Below, piece by piece: positions 42,904-55,053 of a stretch of 64,000 nucleotides of DNA (the first letter of the stretch is position 1; every line of letters starts with the position of its first letter). The notes beneath the pieces are model-generated. The model saw nothing but the letters and a program-made list of their open reading frames with translations. It was not told the origin of the DNA and did not search any database. Origin of the DNA: Variovorax paradoxus. GTDB taxonomy: Bacteria > Pseudomonadota > Gammaproteobacteria > Burkholderiales > Burkholderiaceae_C. The stretch covers positions 682,001-746,000 of the forward strand of contig NZ_JAUSRN010000001.1 in assembly GCF_030811855.1 (NCBI RefSeq). Direction: 5' to 3'. The translations under genes and the position numbers were made by a program.

Positions 42904-43785
42904 ATGGACAAGCTGCGCGCCATGGAGGTGTTCGTCGCAACGGTGGACGCGGGGAGCTTTGCCGCCGCTGCCGAGGCGCTCGATCTCTCGGCCGTGATGG
43001 TGGGCAAGCACATCCGCGCGCTCGAGGAGCAGCTTGGCGCCCGCCTGCTCGAACGCACCACGCGGCGCCACGCCCTGACCGAGATCGGCGCCGCCTACCT
43101 GGAGCGCTGCCGGGACGTGCTCGCGAGCGTGCACACGGCGGACGGCGTGGCGGAATCGCTGCGGGCCATGCCGCAGGGCGTGCTGCGCGTGACGGCGCCC
43201 GTCGCCTATGGCGCACACCGCCTCACACCCGTCATTGCCGAGTACATCGCCGCTTATCCGCAGGTCAAGGTGGACCTGAGCCTGAACGACCGCGTGGTCG
43301 ATCTTGCCGAAGAGGGCTTCGACTGTGGCGTGCGATCGGGCGCGGCCGTCGACGAACGGCTCATTGCGCGGCCGCTCGCATTGGCGCGCATGTTCGCGGT
43401 TGCAAGCCCGGCCTGGGTCGCGCGCCACGGCCAGCCCCGACATCCATCGGAGCTCGAAGCTTTTCCGCTCCTGGGCTTTGCGGCCTGGGGGACGAACCAC
43501 TCATGGCGCTTCACGCAGGGCAGCAAGACAGTGCATGTCCCCGTGCGCGGCCCGTTTTCCACCAACAACGGGCAGGCGTTGCTGGCAGCCGCGATGGCGG
43601 GCGTGGGTGTGATCGTGCAGGCCGATGCATTGCTCGGCCCCGCGCTGGCTTCGGGCCAGGTGGTTCAGCTGCTGCCCAAGTGGGAGCTTCCGACGCGCCA
43701 AGTGCACATCATGCGACTGCCCGAAGCCCGCCCCAGCGCCAAGCTGCGCACCTTTGTCGACTTCGTCGTCGAAAGGCTGGGCTAG
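42904..43785 (+). CDS. LysR-family transcriptional regulator
   Basis: A 293-residue regulator. The N-terminal winged helix is MEVFVATVDAGSFAAAAEALDLSAVMVGKHI (cut) and the effector domain runs from about residue 90. It belongs to the subgroup that commonly represses a divergent oxidoreductase gene, here the SDR pair. It likely binds the inverted repeat just upstream of its start. Its stop codon abuts the stop of the convergent BMP receptor with no gap. Confidence 0.93.
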   Translation: MDKLRAMEVFVATVDAGSFAAAAEALDLSAVMVGKHIRALEEQLGARLLERTTRRHALTEIGAAYLERCRDVLASVHTADGVAESLRAMPQGVLRVTAPVAYGAHRLTPVIAEYIAAYPQVKVDLSLNDRVVDLAEEGFDCGVRSGAAVDERLIARPLALARMFAVASPAWVARHGQPRHPSELEAFPLLGFAAWGTNHSWRFTQGSKTVHVPVRGPFSTNNGQALLAAAMAGVGVIVQADALLGPALASGQVVQLLPKWELPTRQVHIMRLPEARPSAKLRTFVDFVVERLG

Positions 43786-44886
43786 CTATCGCCCAACGCG
43801 CCCCTGCACGCCCTCGGCGAGCCAGTTCATCTTCAGGATCTGCTCGTCGTTCAGCTGGACGCCCTTGGCGATGACGACACGGCCCTCGTTGTCGCGCACG
43901 TCACCCGCCGCCGCGCGGAACGGCTGCAGCTTGCCCGCGGCAATGTCCTTCTGCCGCGCCAGCACCTCCTGCTGCACGGCCTGGGGCACCTTGCTGCCGA
44001 AGTCGCCGACGCGGATCATTCCGTCCTTCACGCCACCCCAGACATTGCCGCTCTTCCAGCTGCCGTCAAGCACGGCACGGGCGCGCTGCGTGTAGTAGCC
44101 GCCCCACTCGTGCGTGACCGCGACGATCTGCGCATCGGGCGCGATCCTGCGCATGTCAGAGTGGTAGGCCACGGCCATCTTGCCGCGCTCCTGCGCCGCG
44201 GCCATGACGGCGGTGGAACCGGTGTGAAAGGCGAGCACGTCGGCGTTCTGGTTGAACAGCGCCATGGCGGCATCGCGCTCCTTCGGCGGATCGAACCACT
44301 CGTTGAGCCACACCACGACGATCTTGGCGTTCGGATTCACCGAACGCATGCCGAGCGTGAACGCGTTGATGCCCTGCAGCACCTCGGGAATCGGAAAGCC
44401 CGCCACGTAGCCCGCGATGTTCGTCTTGGTCATGCGGCCTGCCGCAATGCCCGCGAGATAGCGTCCCTCGTAGTAGCGCGCATTCGCAGTCGCCACATTG
44501 GCCGCGGCCTTGTAGCCGGTGATGGACTCGAACTTCACCTCGGGAAAGTCGCGCGCCACCTTGAGCGTCGGCTCCATGTAGCCGAAGCTGGGCGTGAAGA
44601 TCAGTTGGTTGCCCTGCTGCGCCAGATCGCGGATGACGCGCTCGGCGTCCGCGCCTTCGGGCACGTTCTCGACGAAGGTGGTCTTGACCTTGCCGCTCAG
44701 CGCTGCTTCCACGGCCTTGCGGCCTTCTTCGTGCTGGCGCACCCAGCCAGCGTCGGTCACCGGCGTGACGTAGACGAAGCCGATCTTCAGCGGCTCTTTC
44801 GGCGCTTGCGCTTGAGAAAAGGCGGGAGATAAAAAGCAAGCGGCCATCCACGCCAGAACGGCGCGGCCCGCGAGGTTTTTGTACAT
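43786..44886 (-). CDS. BMP-family ABC transporter substrate-binding protein (orphan)
   Basis: A 366-residue periplasmic receptor with a signal peptide ending SPAFSQAQ. BMP motifs are TPVTDAGWVRQHEEGRKAVE, FGYMEPTLKVARDFPEV, KTNIAGYVAGFPIPEVLQGINAF (cut) and VVWLNEWFDPPKE. BMP receptors serve nucleoside or purine ABC importers. It is similar to the lipoprotein receptor near 50-51 kb but lacks a lipobox and has no permease beside it. It likely feeds the ABC operon nearby or one elsewhere. GAGGA precedes the ATG. Confidence 0.93.
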   Translation of the reverse strand: MYKNLAGRAVLAWMAACFLSPAFSQAQAPKEPLKIGFVYVTPVTDAGWVRQHEEGRKAVEAALSGKVKTTFVENVPEGADAERVIRDLAQQGNQLIFTPSFGYMEPTLKVARDFPEVKFESITGYKAAANVATANARYYEGRYLAGIAAGRMTKTNIAGYVAGFPIPEVLQGINAFTLGMRSVNPNAKIVVVWLNEWFDPPKERDAAMALFNQNADVLAFHTGSTAVMAAAQERGKMAVAYHSDMRRIAPDAQIVAVTHEWGGYYTQRARAVLDGSWKSGNVWGGVKDGMIRVGDFGSKVPQAVQQEVLARQKDIAAGKLQPFRAAAGDVRDNEGRVVIAKGVQLNDEQILKMNWLAEGVQGRVGR

Positions 44887-44910
44887 GGTGGTCCTCTACA
44901 TGGCCCCGGA

Positions 44911-44950
44911 AAAGCAAAACCCGCAGCCGGCCGGGACGCCCGGCTGCGGG
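44911..44950 (-). terminator. Rho-independent terminator
   Basis: A perfect 11-bp stem, CCCGCAGCCGG / CCGGCTGCGGG (44920-44930 and 44940-44950), is followed on the minus strand by TTTTGCTTT. It ends transcription of the LysR gene before the BMP receptor gene. Confidence 0.8.
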
Positions 44951-44959
44951 GTGCGGATT

Positions 44960-45895
44960 TTAGTGCGCCACGGGCTGCACATGCTGGCGCACGGCTTCGA
45001 GCAGCAGCGTGGCCAGCCGGCCCACCGGCGCCTCGGCCGCGGCCTGTGCGCGATAGAGCGTGAGCGACATCTGCGGCAGCGCCGGAAGGCCGACCGTCGT
45101 GCGGTCGATGGCGCGCACGTGCGCGGGCAGCCCGAAGGGCGTGCGCACCGAGAGCCCCAGCCCGGCCGATGTAGCGGCCCACAGTGCCGCGAGGCTGGCG
45201 CTGGTGAATGCATGGCGCCACGGCGTGCCTGCGCGATCGAGCGCGGCGGTGACGATGTCGCGCAGCGGGCACGGCGCATCGAGCAGCACCAGCGGCAGCG
45301 GCTCCTTGCTCTTGCGCGTGCCGGGCCGGCGCTCGCGTTCCTTCCACCAGGCCGCGTCGAGCGCATCGGGCGCCCGGGGGCCGATCCACTGCAAAGGCAG
45401 GCGCGCCACGCGCTCGCCGTGCGGCGTCATCTGATCGCCGGTGTCCCACACCAGGGCAAGGTCGAGCTGCCGGAGTTCGAGCCGCTCGCGCAGCTCCGCG
45501 CTGCGCGCCACGCAGGCTTCGATACGCACCTTGGGGTGTGCCCTTGAAAAACGGCCGAGCACGGCAGGCAGCAGCGTCTCGCCGAAGTCTTCCTGCAGGC
45601 CGAGCCGCACCCAGCCCTGCAGGTCCACCCCGCGCATGGCGGCGCCGGCTTCTTCGTTGAGCTCGAGCATGCGGTGCGCGTAGGCGAGCAGCGTTTCGCC
45701 CGCGTCGGTGAGCTCCAGCCCGCGCCCGGCCTTGCGGAAGAGCACGGCGCCGGCCTGCGCCTCGAGTTTCTTGAGCTGCGCGCTCACGGCCGACGTCGAG
45801 CGCCCCAGCTTGTCGGCCGCCCGCGCATAGCTGCCGAGTGCCATACCGGTGGAAAAACTGCGCAGCACATCGAGATCGAACATCACCTGGGACAT
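44960..45895 (-). CDS. LysR-family transcriptional regulator
   Basis: A 311-residue regulator. The HTH region is SYARAADKLGRSTSAVSAQLKKLEAQ (cut) and the effector domain follows from about residue 95. The RSTSAVSAQ form resembles regulators of transport or aromatic genes. It is divergent from the MFS transporter gene with a 98-bp AT-rich spacer, so control of that transporter is the natural inference. A strong terminator follows it. Confidence 0.93.
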   Translation of the reverse strand: MSQVMFDLDVLRSFSTGMALGSYARAADKLGRSTSAVSAQLKKLEAQAGAVLFRKAGRGLELTDAGETLLAYAHRMLELNEEAGAAMRGVDLQGWVRLGLQEDFGETLLPAVLGRFSRAHPKVRIEACVARSAELRERLELRQLDLALVWDTGDQMTPHGERVARLPLQWIGPRAPDALDAAWWKERERRPGTRKSKEPLPLVLLDAPCPLRDIVTAALDRAGTPWRHAFTSASLAALWAATSAGLGLSVRTPFGLPAHVRAIDRTTVGLPALPQMSLTLYRAQAAAEAPVGRLATLLLEAVRQHVQPVAH

Positions 45896-45993
45896 GGATT
45901 TCTTCCTTGTTCAATCGTCCTGTTTTATCGAACGATCGGATCATTATTTTCTGATTTTCAAAACCTTTGCAAGGGCGGACACTGCGCCTCGAC

Positions 45994-48749
<2,756 letters not shown>

Positions 48750-48752
48750 CTC

Positions 48753-49937
48753 TCACCACGCTGCCGCGTCCTCCTGCAATGCGCGCCGCGCGAGCAGAAA
48801 GGTCGCGGCATTCCAGCTCTGGCCCGCCATGCCCATCGGCGCCAGCGTGCGGCCGTGGAACCATTCGGTGAAGCGCCAGCCGCCGAGATGGTTCACATGC
48901 GCAAGGCGCGCGAGCTCGGGCCAGGCCATGTCATGCAGACCCAGGCGCGCCAGCGCCATGACCCAGAAGCCGCCGACGAAGGGCCAGATTCCGCCGTTGT
49001 GGTACTGGTGCACGACGTTCTGCTGATGGCGTGCCATGTAGGGGCGCCACAGTTCGTGCTCGCGCGTCAGCGGATGCAGCACCACGCGCAGCGGGTACGG
49101 ATCGCACGCGCGCGCCGCGGCGATGGTTTTGACGATTCGGTTGGCCATCGCGGAATCGGCCAACCCGCTCTGTATGGCCAGCACGTTGCCAAACACGTCT
49201 CCCTCGTTGCCGACGAAGGAGAGATTGACGAAGCTGAGATATAGGCCCGGATCCGTTCGCCCGCGGCGCGCATAGTGCCGCAGCAGCCGGGCGCGGTGGT
49301 ACTCGGGCAGGTCCTGTTGGTACGGATGGAACAGGTGGTTGAAATGGTGCTCGGTGGCTTCGGCGTGGTCGAGCGCGAAGCGGCGCTTCACCTCATACCA
49401 GAGCGCATTGGTGTACAGCACGTAGCCCGAGCGCGGCATGATGTCGGCCCAGTCGCTGGCCTCGTTCTGCTGCAGGAGGCGGAAGTGCTGGTGCTCCTGC
49501 GCCAGCAGCCAGCCGATGGCGCGCTCCACCCCGCCGCTCCAATGCGAAGCGCCGACCTTGCCGTGGCGCCGCACGTGGTCCACCGCAATCAGCCACCACA
49601 GCGTCGCGTCGATGCAGCCCAAGTACCAGAAATCGGCATCCTGCCCTTCGGGGTCGACGTATTTGGGAATCTGCCCGTTGGCCGCCTGCTGGGCCGCGAG
49701 CGCATCGAGGCTGGCCACCGCGCCCTCTTCGAGCGCGGCCACGCCGCTGCCACACATCGCCATCACGCAGATGGCGGCGTCGCGCCCGAAGATGCGCGTG
49801 TAGCGCCGCGCCACGGCCGCCTTGGTGCGGCTGGCGGCCAGGATACCGTGCGGCGTGAGGTTGCGTTCCAGGAGTTGGATCGAGGCTTGGGTGCAGTCGT
49901 CGATCAGCGCGAGATGGGATGCGTCGAGATGGGTCAT
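48753..49937 (-). CDS. GH100-like (alpha/alpha)6 glycoside hydrolase
   Basis: A 394-residue cytosolic protein resembling neutral/alkaline invertase and amylo-alpha-1,6-glucosidase folds. Shared motifs are YTRIFGRDAAICVMAM, DATLWWLIAVD, ASDWADIMPRSGYVLYTNALWY (cut), HNGGIWPFVGGFW and GQSWNAATFLLARRAL. Candidate acid and base are Asp54-region GRD and the Asp in SDWAD. It could cleave sucrose-type or branched alpha-glucosides. Context (cytochrome c, BMP transporter) gives no pathway. The terminator of the ABC operon lies just upstream of its start. Confidence 0.82.
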   Translation of the reverse strand: MTHLDASHLALIDDCTQASIQLLERNLTPHGILAASRTKAAVARRYTRIFGRDAAICVMAMCGSGVAALEEGAVASLDALAAQQAANGQIPKYVDPEGQDADFWYLGCIDATLWWLIAVDHVRRHGKVGASHWSGGVERAIGWLLAQEHQHFRLLQQNEASDWADIMPRSGYVLYTNALWYEVKRRFALDHAEATEHHFNHLFHPYQQDLPEYHRARLLRHYARRGRTDPGLYLSFVNLSFVGNEGDVFGNVLAIQSGLADSAMANRIVKTIAAARACDPYPLRVVLHPLTREHELWRPYMARHQQNVVHQYHNGGIWPFVGGFWVMALARLGLHDMAWPELARLAHVNHLGGWRFTEWFHGRTLAPMGMAGQSWNAATFLLARRALQEDAAAW

Positions 49938-49939
49938 TC

Positions 49940-49966
49940 AAAAAAAAAGGTCGCCCGCGGGCGACC
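49940..49966 (-). terminator. Rho-independent terminator of the BMP ABC operon
   Basis: Palindrome GGTCGCCCGCGGGCGACC (49949-49966) followed on the minus strand by nine T residues. It ends the leftward purine ABC operon. Confidence 0.9.
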
Positions 49967-49999
49967 CATTATTTACGCGTGCCGAAGTACGCGCTGCGA

Positions 50000-51169
50000 T
50001 TACTTCTTGTCGCCCGGCACCTTGCCTTCGACGCCCTTGACGTAGAAGTTCACGCCCGACAGGAACTTGTCGTCGGCCACGGCGTCCTTGGCGACCACTT
50101 CCTTGCCGTCCTGGCCGAGGATCGGACCCTTCCAGATCACGAAGCTGCCGTCCTTCAGGCCCTTTTTCACTTCCTCGACCTTGGCCTTGGTTTCGGCCGG
50201 CACGTCTTCGGCGATCGAGACGATGTCGATGGCGCCTTCCTTCACGCCCCACCAGCTTTGGCCGGTTGCCCACTTGCCTTCGAGCGCGTCCTTGGTGGCC
50301 TTGATGTAGTACGGGGCCCAGTTGATGGTGGCCGAGGCCAGGTGGGCCTTGGGGCCGTAGGCGGTCATGTCGGAATCCCAACCGAAGGCGCGCTTGCCTT
50401 TTTCCTGTGCGGTCTTGAGCACGGCGGGCGAGTCGGTGTTCTGGAACAGCACGTCGGCGCCGCCGTTGATGAGCGCGGTGGCGGCTTCGGTTTCCTTCGG
50501 CGGGCTGAACCATTCGTTGACCCACACCACCTTGGTGGTGATCTTGGGGTTGACCGATTGGGCGCCGAGCGTGAAGCTGTTGATGTTGCGCAGCACCTCG
50601 GGGATGGGCACCGAGCCCACCACGCCGAGCGTGTTGGTCTTGGTCATGGCACCGGCGATCACGCCGGCCATGTAGGCGCCTTCATAGGTGCGGCTGTCGT
50701 AGGTGCGCATGTTCTCGGCCGTCTTGTAGCCGGTGGCATGTTCGAACTTCACGTCCTTGCTGTCGGTGGCCACCTTGAGCATGGGCTCCATGTAGCCGAA
50801 GGTGGTACCGAAGATCAGCTTGTTGCCTTGGCCGACCATGTCGCGGAACACGCGCTCGGCGTCGGCGCCCTCGGGCACGCTTTCGACGAAGGTGGTCTTG
50901 ATCTTGTCGCCGAATTCCTTCTCGAGCGCCTTGCGGCCGTTGTCGTGCGCGAAGGTCCAGCCGCCGTCTCCCACCGGGCCGATGTAGGCGAATGCGATAT
51001 TGAGCGGCGCAGCCGGTGCCGGGGCGGCGGCAGTGGGTGCCGGCGCCGGTGCGGGCGTCGCGGCCGGTGCAGCGGCTTCCTCTTTCTTGCCGCAGCCGAT
51101 CAGGGCCGCCGAAGCGACCGCCGTGAGGGCGGCCAGCTTGAGCAGGGAGCGCTTGTTCAGATCATTCAT
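50000..51169 (-). CDS. BMP-family ABC transporter substrate-binding lipoprotein
   Basis: A 389-residue receptor with lipobox LIGC (Cys26) and an Ala/Pro linker (about 30 residues). The BMP domain shows GPVGDGGWTFAHDNGRKALE, FGYMEPMLKVATD, NTLGVVGSVPIPEVLRNINSF (cut) and VVWVNEWFSPPKE. It is the last gene of a complete ABC operon and ends at a strong terminator. The closest characterised relatives bind nucleosides or purines; neighbouring purine enzymes support that ligand class. Confidence 0.95.
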   Translation of the reverse strand: MNDLNKRSLLKLAALTAVASAALIGCGKKEEAAAPAATPAPAPAPTAAAPAPAAPLNIAFAYIGPVGDGGWTFAHDNGRKALEKEFGDKIKTTFVESVPEGADAERVFRDMVGQGNKLIFGTTFGYMEPMLKVATDSKDVKFEHATGYKTAENMRTYDSRTYEGAYMAGVIAGAMTKTNTLGVVGSVPIPEVLRNINSFTLGAQSVNPKITTKVVWVNEWFSPPKETEAATALINGGADVLFQNTDSPAVLKTAQEKGKRAFGWDSDMTAYGPKAHLASATINWAPYYIKATKDALEGKWATGQSWWGVKEGAIDIVSIAEDVPAETKAKVEEVKKGLKDGSFVIWKGPILGQDGKEVVAKDAVADDKFLSGVNFYVKGVEGKVPGDKK

Positions 51170-51218
51170 TGTCGGAAATCCTCAAAAAGGACAGGTTGGC
51201 GGAAATCGAGAAGCGAGA

Positions 51219-52139
51219 TTATGAGCCGGGGTAGAACGGCTTCCCAATCGAGGCCGGCATGTTGATGCGAATGAAGGCAGGATTGCGCGAAATCAGCGCC
51301 AGCACCACGATGGGCGCGATGTACTGCAGCATGCTGAGGAACTGCGGCGGCACGTCGACGCCGCTGCTCTGCAGATGAAAGCCGAGCATCGAGACGCCGC
51401 CGAACAGGTAGGCGCCCAGCAGCACGCGGATCGGTCGCCAGGTGGCAAAGGTGGTGAGCGCCAGCGCGATCCAGCCGCGGCCCGCCACCATGCCCTCGAC
51501 CCACAGCGGCGTATAGACAGTGGACAGGTACGCGCCCGCCAGCCCGCACAGCGCGCCGCCGACGATGACCGCAAGGAAGCGGATGCGCCGCACCGGGTAG
51601 CCGAGCGCATGCGCCGATTCGGGCGACTCGCCGACGGAGCGCAGCACCAGCCCGGCGCGTGTGCGGTAGAGAAACCAGATGAGGCCAAAGGTCAGCACCA
51701 CCGCAAAATAGACCATCGGGTGATGGCGGAAAAGCGCCGGCCCAATGAGCGGAATATCGCTGAGCACCGGCACCGCGTAAGACACGCTCTCGGGCAGCTT
51801 GGCCTGCACGAAGTTGATGCCCAGGAACGCCGAGAAGCCGACGCCGAAGAGGCTGAGCGCCAGGCCGGTGGCGTACTGATTGGTGTTGAGCCAGATCACC
51901 AGCACGCCGAAGAACGCGGCAAGCAAGGCGCCTGCCGCCATGCCGGCGAGGAAGCCGAGCCAAGGGTTGTGCGTGATGACCACGGTCGCAAAACCTGCGA
52001 TGGCGGCGCAGAGCATCATGCCCTCGGCCCCGAGGTTGACGATGCCGGCCTTTTCGTTGATCAGAAGGCCCAGTGCCGCGATTGCGAGGACCGTTCCGGC
52101 GCTCAGGGTGGAGCCTAGCAAGAGTGCGTAGCTGTCCAT
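51219..52139 (-). CDS. ABC transporter permease, BMP/sugar type (subunit 2)
   Basis: A 306-residue membrane protein of the BPD_transp_2 family with 8-9 hydrophobic segments. Typical stretches are GLLINEKAGIVNLGAEGMML, RSVGESPESAHALGYPVRRIRF (cut) and ALTTFATWRPIRVLLGAYLFGG. It forms the channel with the next-upstream permease. The ATG at 52139 removes an unconserved 34-residue leader. A 137-bp gap with no clear promoter separates it from the first permease. Confidence 0.94.
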   Translation of the reverse strand: MDSYALLLGSTLSAGTVLAIAALGLLINEKAGIVNLGAEGMMLCAAIAGFATVVITHNPWLGFLAGMAAGALLAAFFGVLVIWLNTNQYATGLALSLFGVGFSAFLGINFVQAKLPESVSYAVPVLSDIPLIGPALFRHHPMVYFAVVLTFGLIWFLYRTRAGLVLRSVGESPESAHALGYPVRRIRFLAVIVGGALCGLAGAYLSTVYTPLWVEGMVAGRGWIALALTTFATWRPIRVLLGAYLFGGVSMLGFHLQSSGVDVPPQFLSMLQYIAPIVVLALISRNPAFIRINMPASIGKPFYPGS

Positions 52140-52276
52140 GTCATTTACTCCAGCGCGGGTGGCTTGCTTGATGCTCTTGTTCGTGGTGCGTGCACAGGCC
52201 ACCGGGTACCCCGTCGGCGGGATCGCGCCCCGAACAAGCACGCACAGCGCGTTGAATAGAGAAACAGGCGTTCATC

Positions 52277-53431
52277 CTAGAGTGCCCCTTCGGTCGAACG
52301 CGCAACAGCAGGCGCGGTGATCGGCGTGCTGGCCTGCAGCGAGGACGTCGCCCCTCCGGCCGTTGGTGCCTTGAGGGCCGCCTTGCCCCGGATGCGATAG
52401 GCGATGAGCGTGTCGCAGGCCAGCAGCGTGAAGAGCAGCAGCCCCTGGAACACCCCCGTGAGCGACTTCGGCAGGCCAAGGCGCGACTGCGCAAGCTCGC
52501 CGCCGATGTAGAACATGCTCATGAGGATGGCCGAGAACACCATCCCAACCGGATGCAGCCGGCCCACGAAGGCCACGATGATGGCCGCGAAGCCGTAGCC
52601 CGCCGGCACATACGGTGTGAGCTGGCCCAGCGGACCCGCCACTTCGAGCGCGCCGGCCAGGCCCGCCGCGCCGCCCGAGGTGAGCAGCGCGATCCAGATG
52701 GCGCGCCGCGCCGAGAAGCCCGCGTAACGCGCGGCCGCCGGCGCGAGCCCGCCGACCTGCTGCGCAAAACCCGCCCGCGTGCGGAACAAGAAAACCCAAA
52801 GCGCGCCGACGCCCAGCAGCGCGATGATCAGCCCGATGCTCACGCGCGAACCCTTGAAGAGTCGCGGAATCTGCGTCACCGCCTCGAAGGTCTTGGACTG
52901 CGGAAAGTTGTAGCCGTGCGGATCCTTCCAGGGACCGAACACCATATAGCCGAGCAGCAACGTGGCCACGTACACCAGCATCAGGCTCACCAGAATCTCG
53001 TTGGCGTTGAACTTGTCGCGCAGGAACGCGACGATGCCGGCCCACACCATGCCGCCGACCGTGCCCGCGACCAGGATGGCCACCACGATCCACGAGCCGG
53101 TGGTCTTGTCCGCCAGCAGCGCGACGCCGCCCGCGGCAATGGCGCCGAACACGAACTGGCCCTCGGCGCCGATGTTCCACACGTTGGAACGGAAGCACAC
53201 CGCCAGCCCGAGCGCGATGATGAGCAGCGGCGTCGCCTTGATCGTCAGCTCGCCGATCGCGTAGCCGCTCTTGATGGGCTCGTAGAAGAACACCAGCAGG
53301 CCCTTGATCGGGTCCTTGCCGAGCGCGGCGAACAGCGCCACACCGATCAGCACCGTGATGAGCAGCGCAAGAATCGGCGAGGCAAAAGTCCAGAAGCGCG
53401 AAAGCTCCGGACGGGGTTCGAGCTTAAACAT
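52277..53431 (-). CDS. ABC transporter permease, BMP/sugar type (subunit 1)
   Basis: A 384-residue permease with about 9-10 hydrophobic segments. IKATPLLIIALGLAVCFRSNVWNIGAEGQ (cut) and VGGLAPAAARYAGFSARRAIW are family-typical, as is AGALEVAGPLGQL. The C-terminal 40 residues (KAPTAGGATSSLQAST) form a non-membrane tail. It overlaps the ATPase stop by 8 nt, so the two are translationally coupled. Confidence 0.94.
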   Translation of the reverse strand: MFKLEPRPELSRFWTFASPILALLITVLIGVALFAALGKDPIKGLLVFFYEPIKSGYAIGELTIKATPLLIIALGLAVCFRSNVWNIGAEGQFVFGAIAAGGVALLADKTTGSWIVVAILVAGTVGGMVWAGIVAFLRDKFNANEILVSLMLVYVATLLLGYMVFGPWKDPHGYNFPQSKTFEAVTQIPRLFKGSRVSIGLIIALLGVGALWVFLFRTRAGFAQQVGGLAPAAARYAGFSARRAIWIALLTSGGAAGLAGALEVAGPLGQLTPYVPAGYGFAAIIVAFVGRLHPVGMVFSAILMSMFYIGGELAQSRLGLPKSLTGVFQGLLLFTLLACDTLIAYRIRGKAALKAPTAGGATSSLQASTPITAPAVARSTEGAL

Positions 53432-54953
53432 GGGTCGCCTCCTTCTTGTTCTTCTGTCCTTCCCAAAGACCGCTCATCCATTCGCCGATCTGCGGCAGCG
53501 TGGCGGCCGCGCGGTCGATCGACGGCGACATCCGGCCCTTGGCAATCACGTGCAGCCGGTCGCTGATGTCGAACAGCTCGTCGAGTTCTTCGCTGACCAC
53601 CAGCACCGCGCAGCCTGCGTCGCGCAGCGCAAGAATCTCGCTGCGGATCAGCGCGGCCGCGCCCACATCGACGCCCCAGGTCGGCTGCGAGACGATGAAG
53701 AGCTTGGGGTTGGCGTCGATCTCGCGGCCGACGATGTACTTTTGTAGATTGCCGCCCGAGAGCGAACGCGCCGCCGCGCCGGGCCCGCCGGCCTTGACGT
53801 TGAAGCGCGTGATGATCGCCTTGGCATGCTTTTCAAGCGCCGCCGTGCGGATCCAGCCGCCCTTGCCCACGGCGTTGCTGCGCGTGAGCAGCAGGTTGTG
53901 GGCGAGCCCCAGCGTGGGCACCGCGCCGCGGCCCAGCCGCTCCTCGGGCACGAAGTGCAGGCCCATGGCGCGCCGGGCGCGCGGCCGGAGCCGGCCGGCC
54001 GGCTTGTCGAACACCTGCACCATGGCCGCTTCGGCACGCACGTCCTCGCCCGAGAGCGTGTAGAGCAGCTCCTTCTGGCCATTGCCCGACACGCCCGCAA
54101 TGCCGACCACCTCGCCGGCGCGCACCTCGAACGAGATGCCGTCGAGGTCGACGCCGAACTGGTCTTCGCGCGCCAGCGTGAGCGCGTTGACCCGCAGCGC
54201 CACCGCGCCCGCATGCACCGGACGGTGCTGCAAGGGCGGCGGCTCGCTGCCGATCATCAGGCGCGAGAGCGACTCGTTGCTTTCGTTCTGTGGATTACAC
54301 ACGCCTGTGACCTTGCCGCCGCGCAGCACCGTGCAGGCCGTGCACAGCTCGCGGATCTCGTGCAGCTTGTGACTGATGTAGAGGATGCTGCAGCCTTCCG
54401 AAGCCAGCTTGTTGAGCACGCTGAAAAGCTTGACCACCGCCTGCGGCGTGAGCACCGAGGTCGGCTCGTCGAGGATCAGCAGCTTGGGGTTGGTGAGCAG
54501 CGCGCGGATGATCTCGACCCGCTGCATCTCGCCCACCGACAGCGTGTGCACCGGCCGCGAGGGGTCGATGTCCAGGCCGTATTCGCTCGCCTTGGCCGTG
54601 ATGCTGCGCGCCACTTCGGCCAGCTGCAGCGACTTGTCCAGGCCCAGCCACACGTTCTCGGCCACGGTGAGCGTATCGAACAGGCTGAAGTGCTGGAACA
54701 CCATGCTGATGCCCAGCGCCCTCGCCTGCTGCGGGTTGCGCAGCGCCACCGCCTGGCCGTCGAAGGTGACCGTGCCTTCGTCGGGCTTGACCGAGCCGTA
54801 GATGATCTTCATCAGGGTCGATTTGCCGGCGCCGTTCTCGCCGAGCACGGCGTGAATCTCGCCGGGCGCGACGGCCAGCGAAATGTCGCTGTTCGCCACC
54901 ACCGCTGGATAGCGCTTGGTGATGTTCGCAAGCTGGAGTCTGGGAGTTGTCAT
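53424..54953 (-). CDS. ABC transporter ATP-binding protein, double ATPase domain (BMP/nucleoside type)
   Basis: A 509-residue protein with two ABC domains. Domain 1 has GENGAGKSTLMK, LSVGEMQRVEIIRAL and LLILDEPTSVLTP. Domain 2 has the altered loop GVSGNGQKE, LSGGNLQKYIVGREI and LFIVSQPTWGVDVGA, as in RbsA-type and YufO-type sugar or nucleoside importers where the second site is weaker. It is the first gene of the operon. The start MTTPRLQLANITKRY is used; the upstream frame adds unrelated sequence. Confidence 0.95.
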   Translation of the reverse strand: MTTPRLQLANITKRYPAVVANSDISLAVAPGEIHAVLGENGAGKSTLMKIIYGSVKPDEGTVTFDGQAVALRNPQQARALGISMVFQHFSLFDTLTVAENVWLGLDKSLQLAEVARSITAKASEYGLDIDPSRPVHTLSVGEMQRVEIIRALLTNPKLLILDEPTSVLTPQAVVKLFSVLNKLASEGCSILYISHKLHEIRELCTACTVLRGGKVTGVCNPQNESNESLSRLMIGSEPPPLQHRPVHAGAVALRVNALTLAREDQFGVDLDGISFEVRAGEVVGIAGVSGNGQKELLYTLSGEDVRAEAAMVQVFDKPAGRLRPRARRAMGLHFVPEERLGRGAVPTLGLAHNLLLTRSNAVGKGGWIRTAALEKHAKAIITRFNVKAGGPGAAARSLSGGNLQKYIVGREIDANPKLFIVSQPTWGVDVGAAALIRSEILALRDAGCAVLVVSEELDELFDISDRLHVIAKGRMSPSIDRAAATLPQIGEWMSGLWEGQKNKKEATHV

Positions 54954-55053
54954 GCCGGGTTCGGTGGGGTTGTCTCGTTCAACAGCAACAAGCGGAAAAC
55001 ATGGCTGCAAGTCTAATGGCGTGCCCGCGGCCAACGGCGCCCGACGGGCCCGC

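Noticed and set aside
48750-48871. Extended tail of the cytochrome c frame
   Set aside because: It lies antisense to the glycosidase gene and disappears when one A is removed from the run at 48700-48703.
52140-52276. Promoter between the two BMP permeases
   Set aside because: No credible sigma-70 hexamers; operon continuity more likely.
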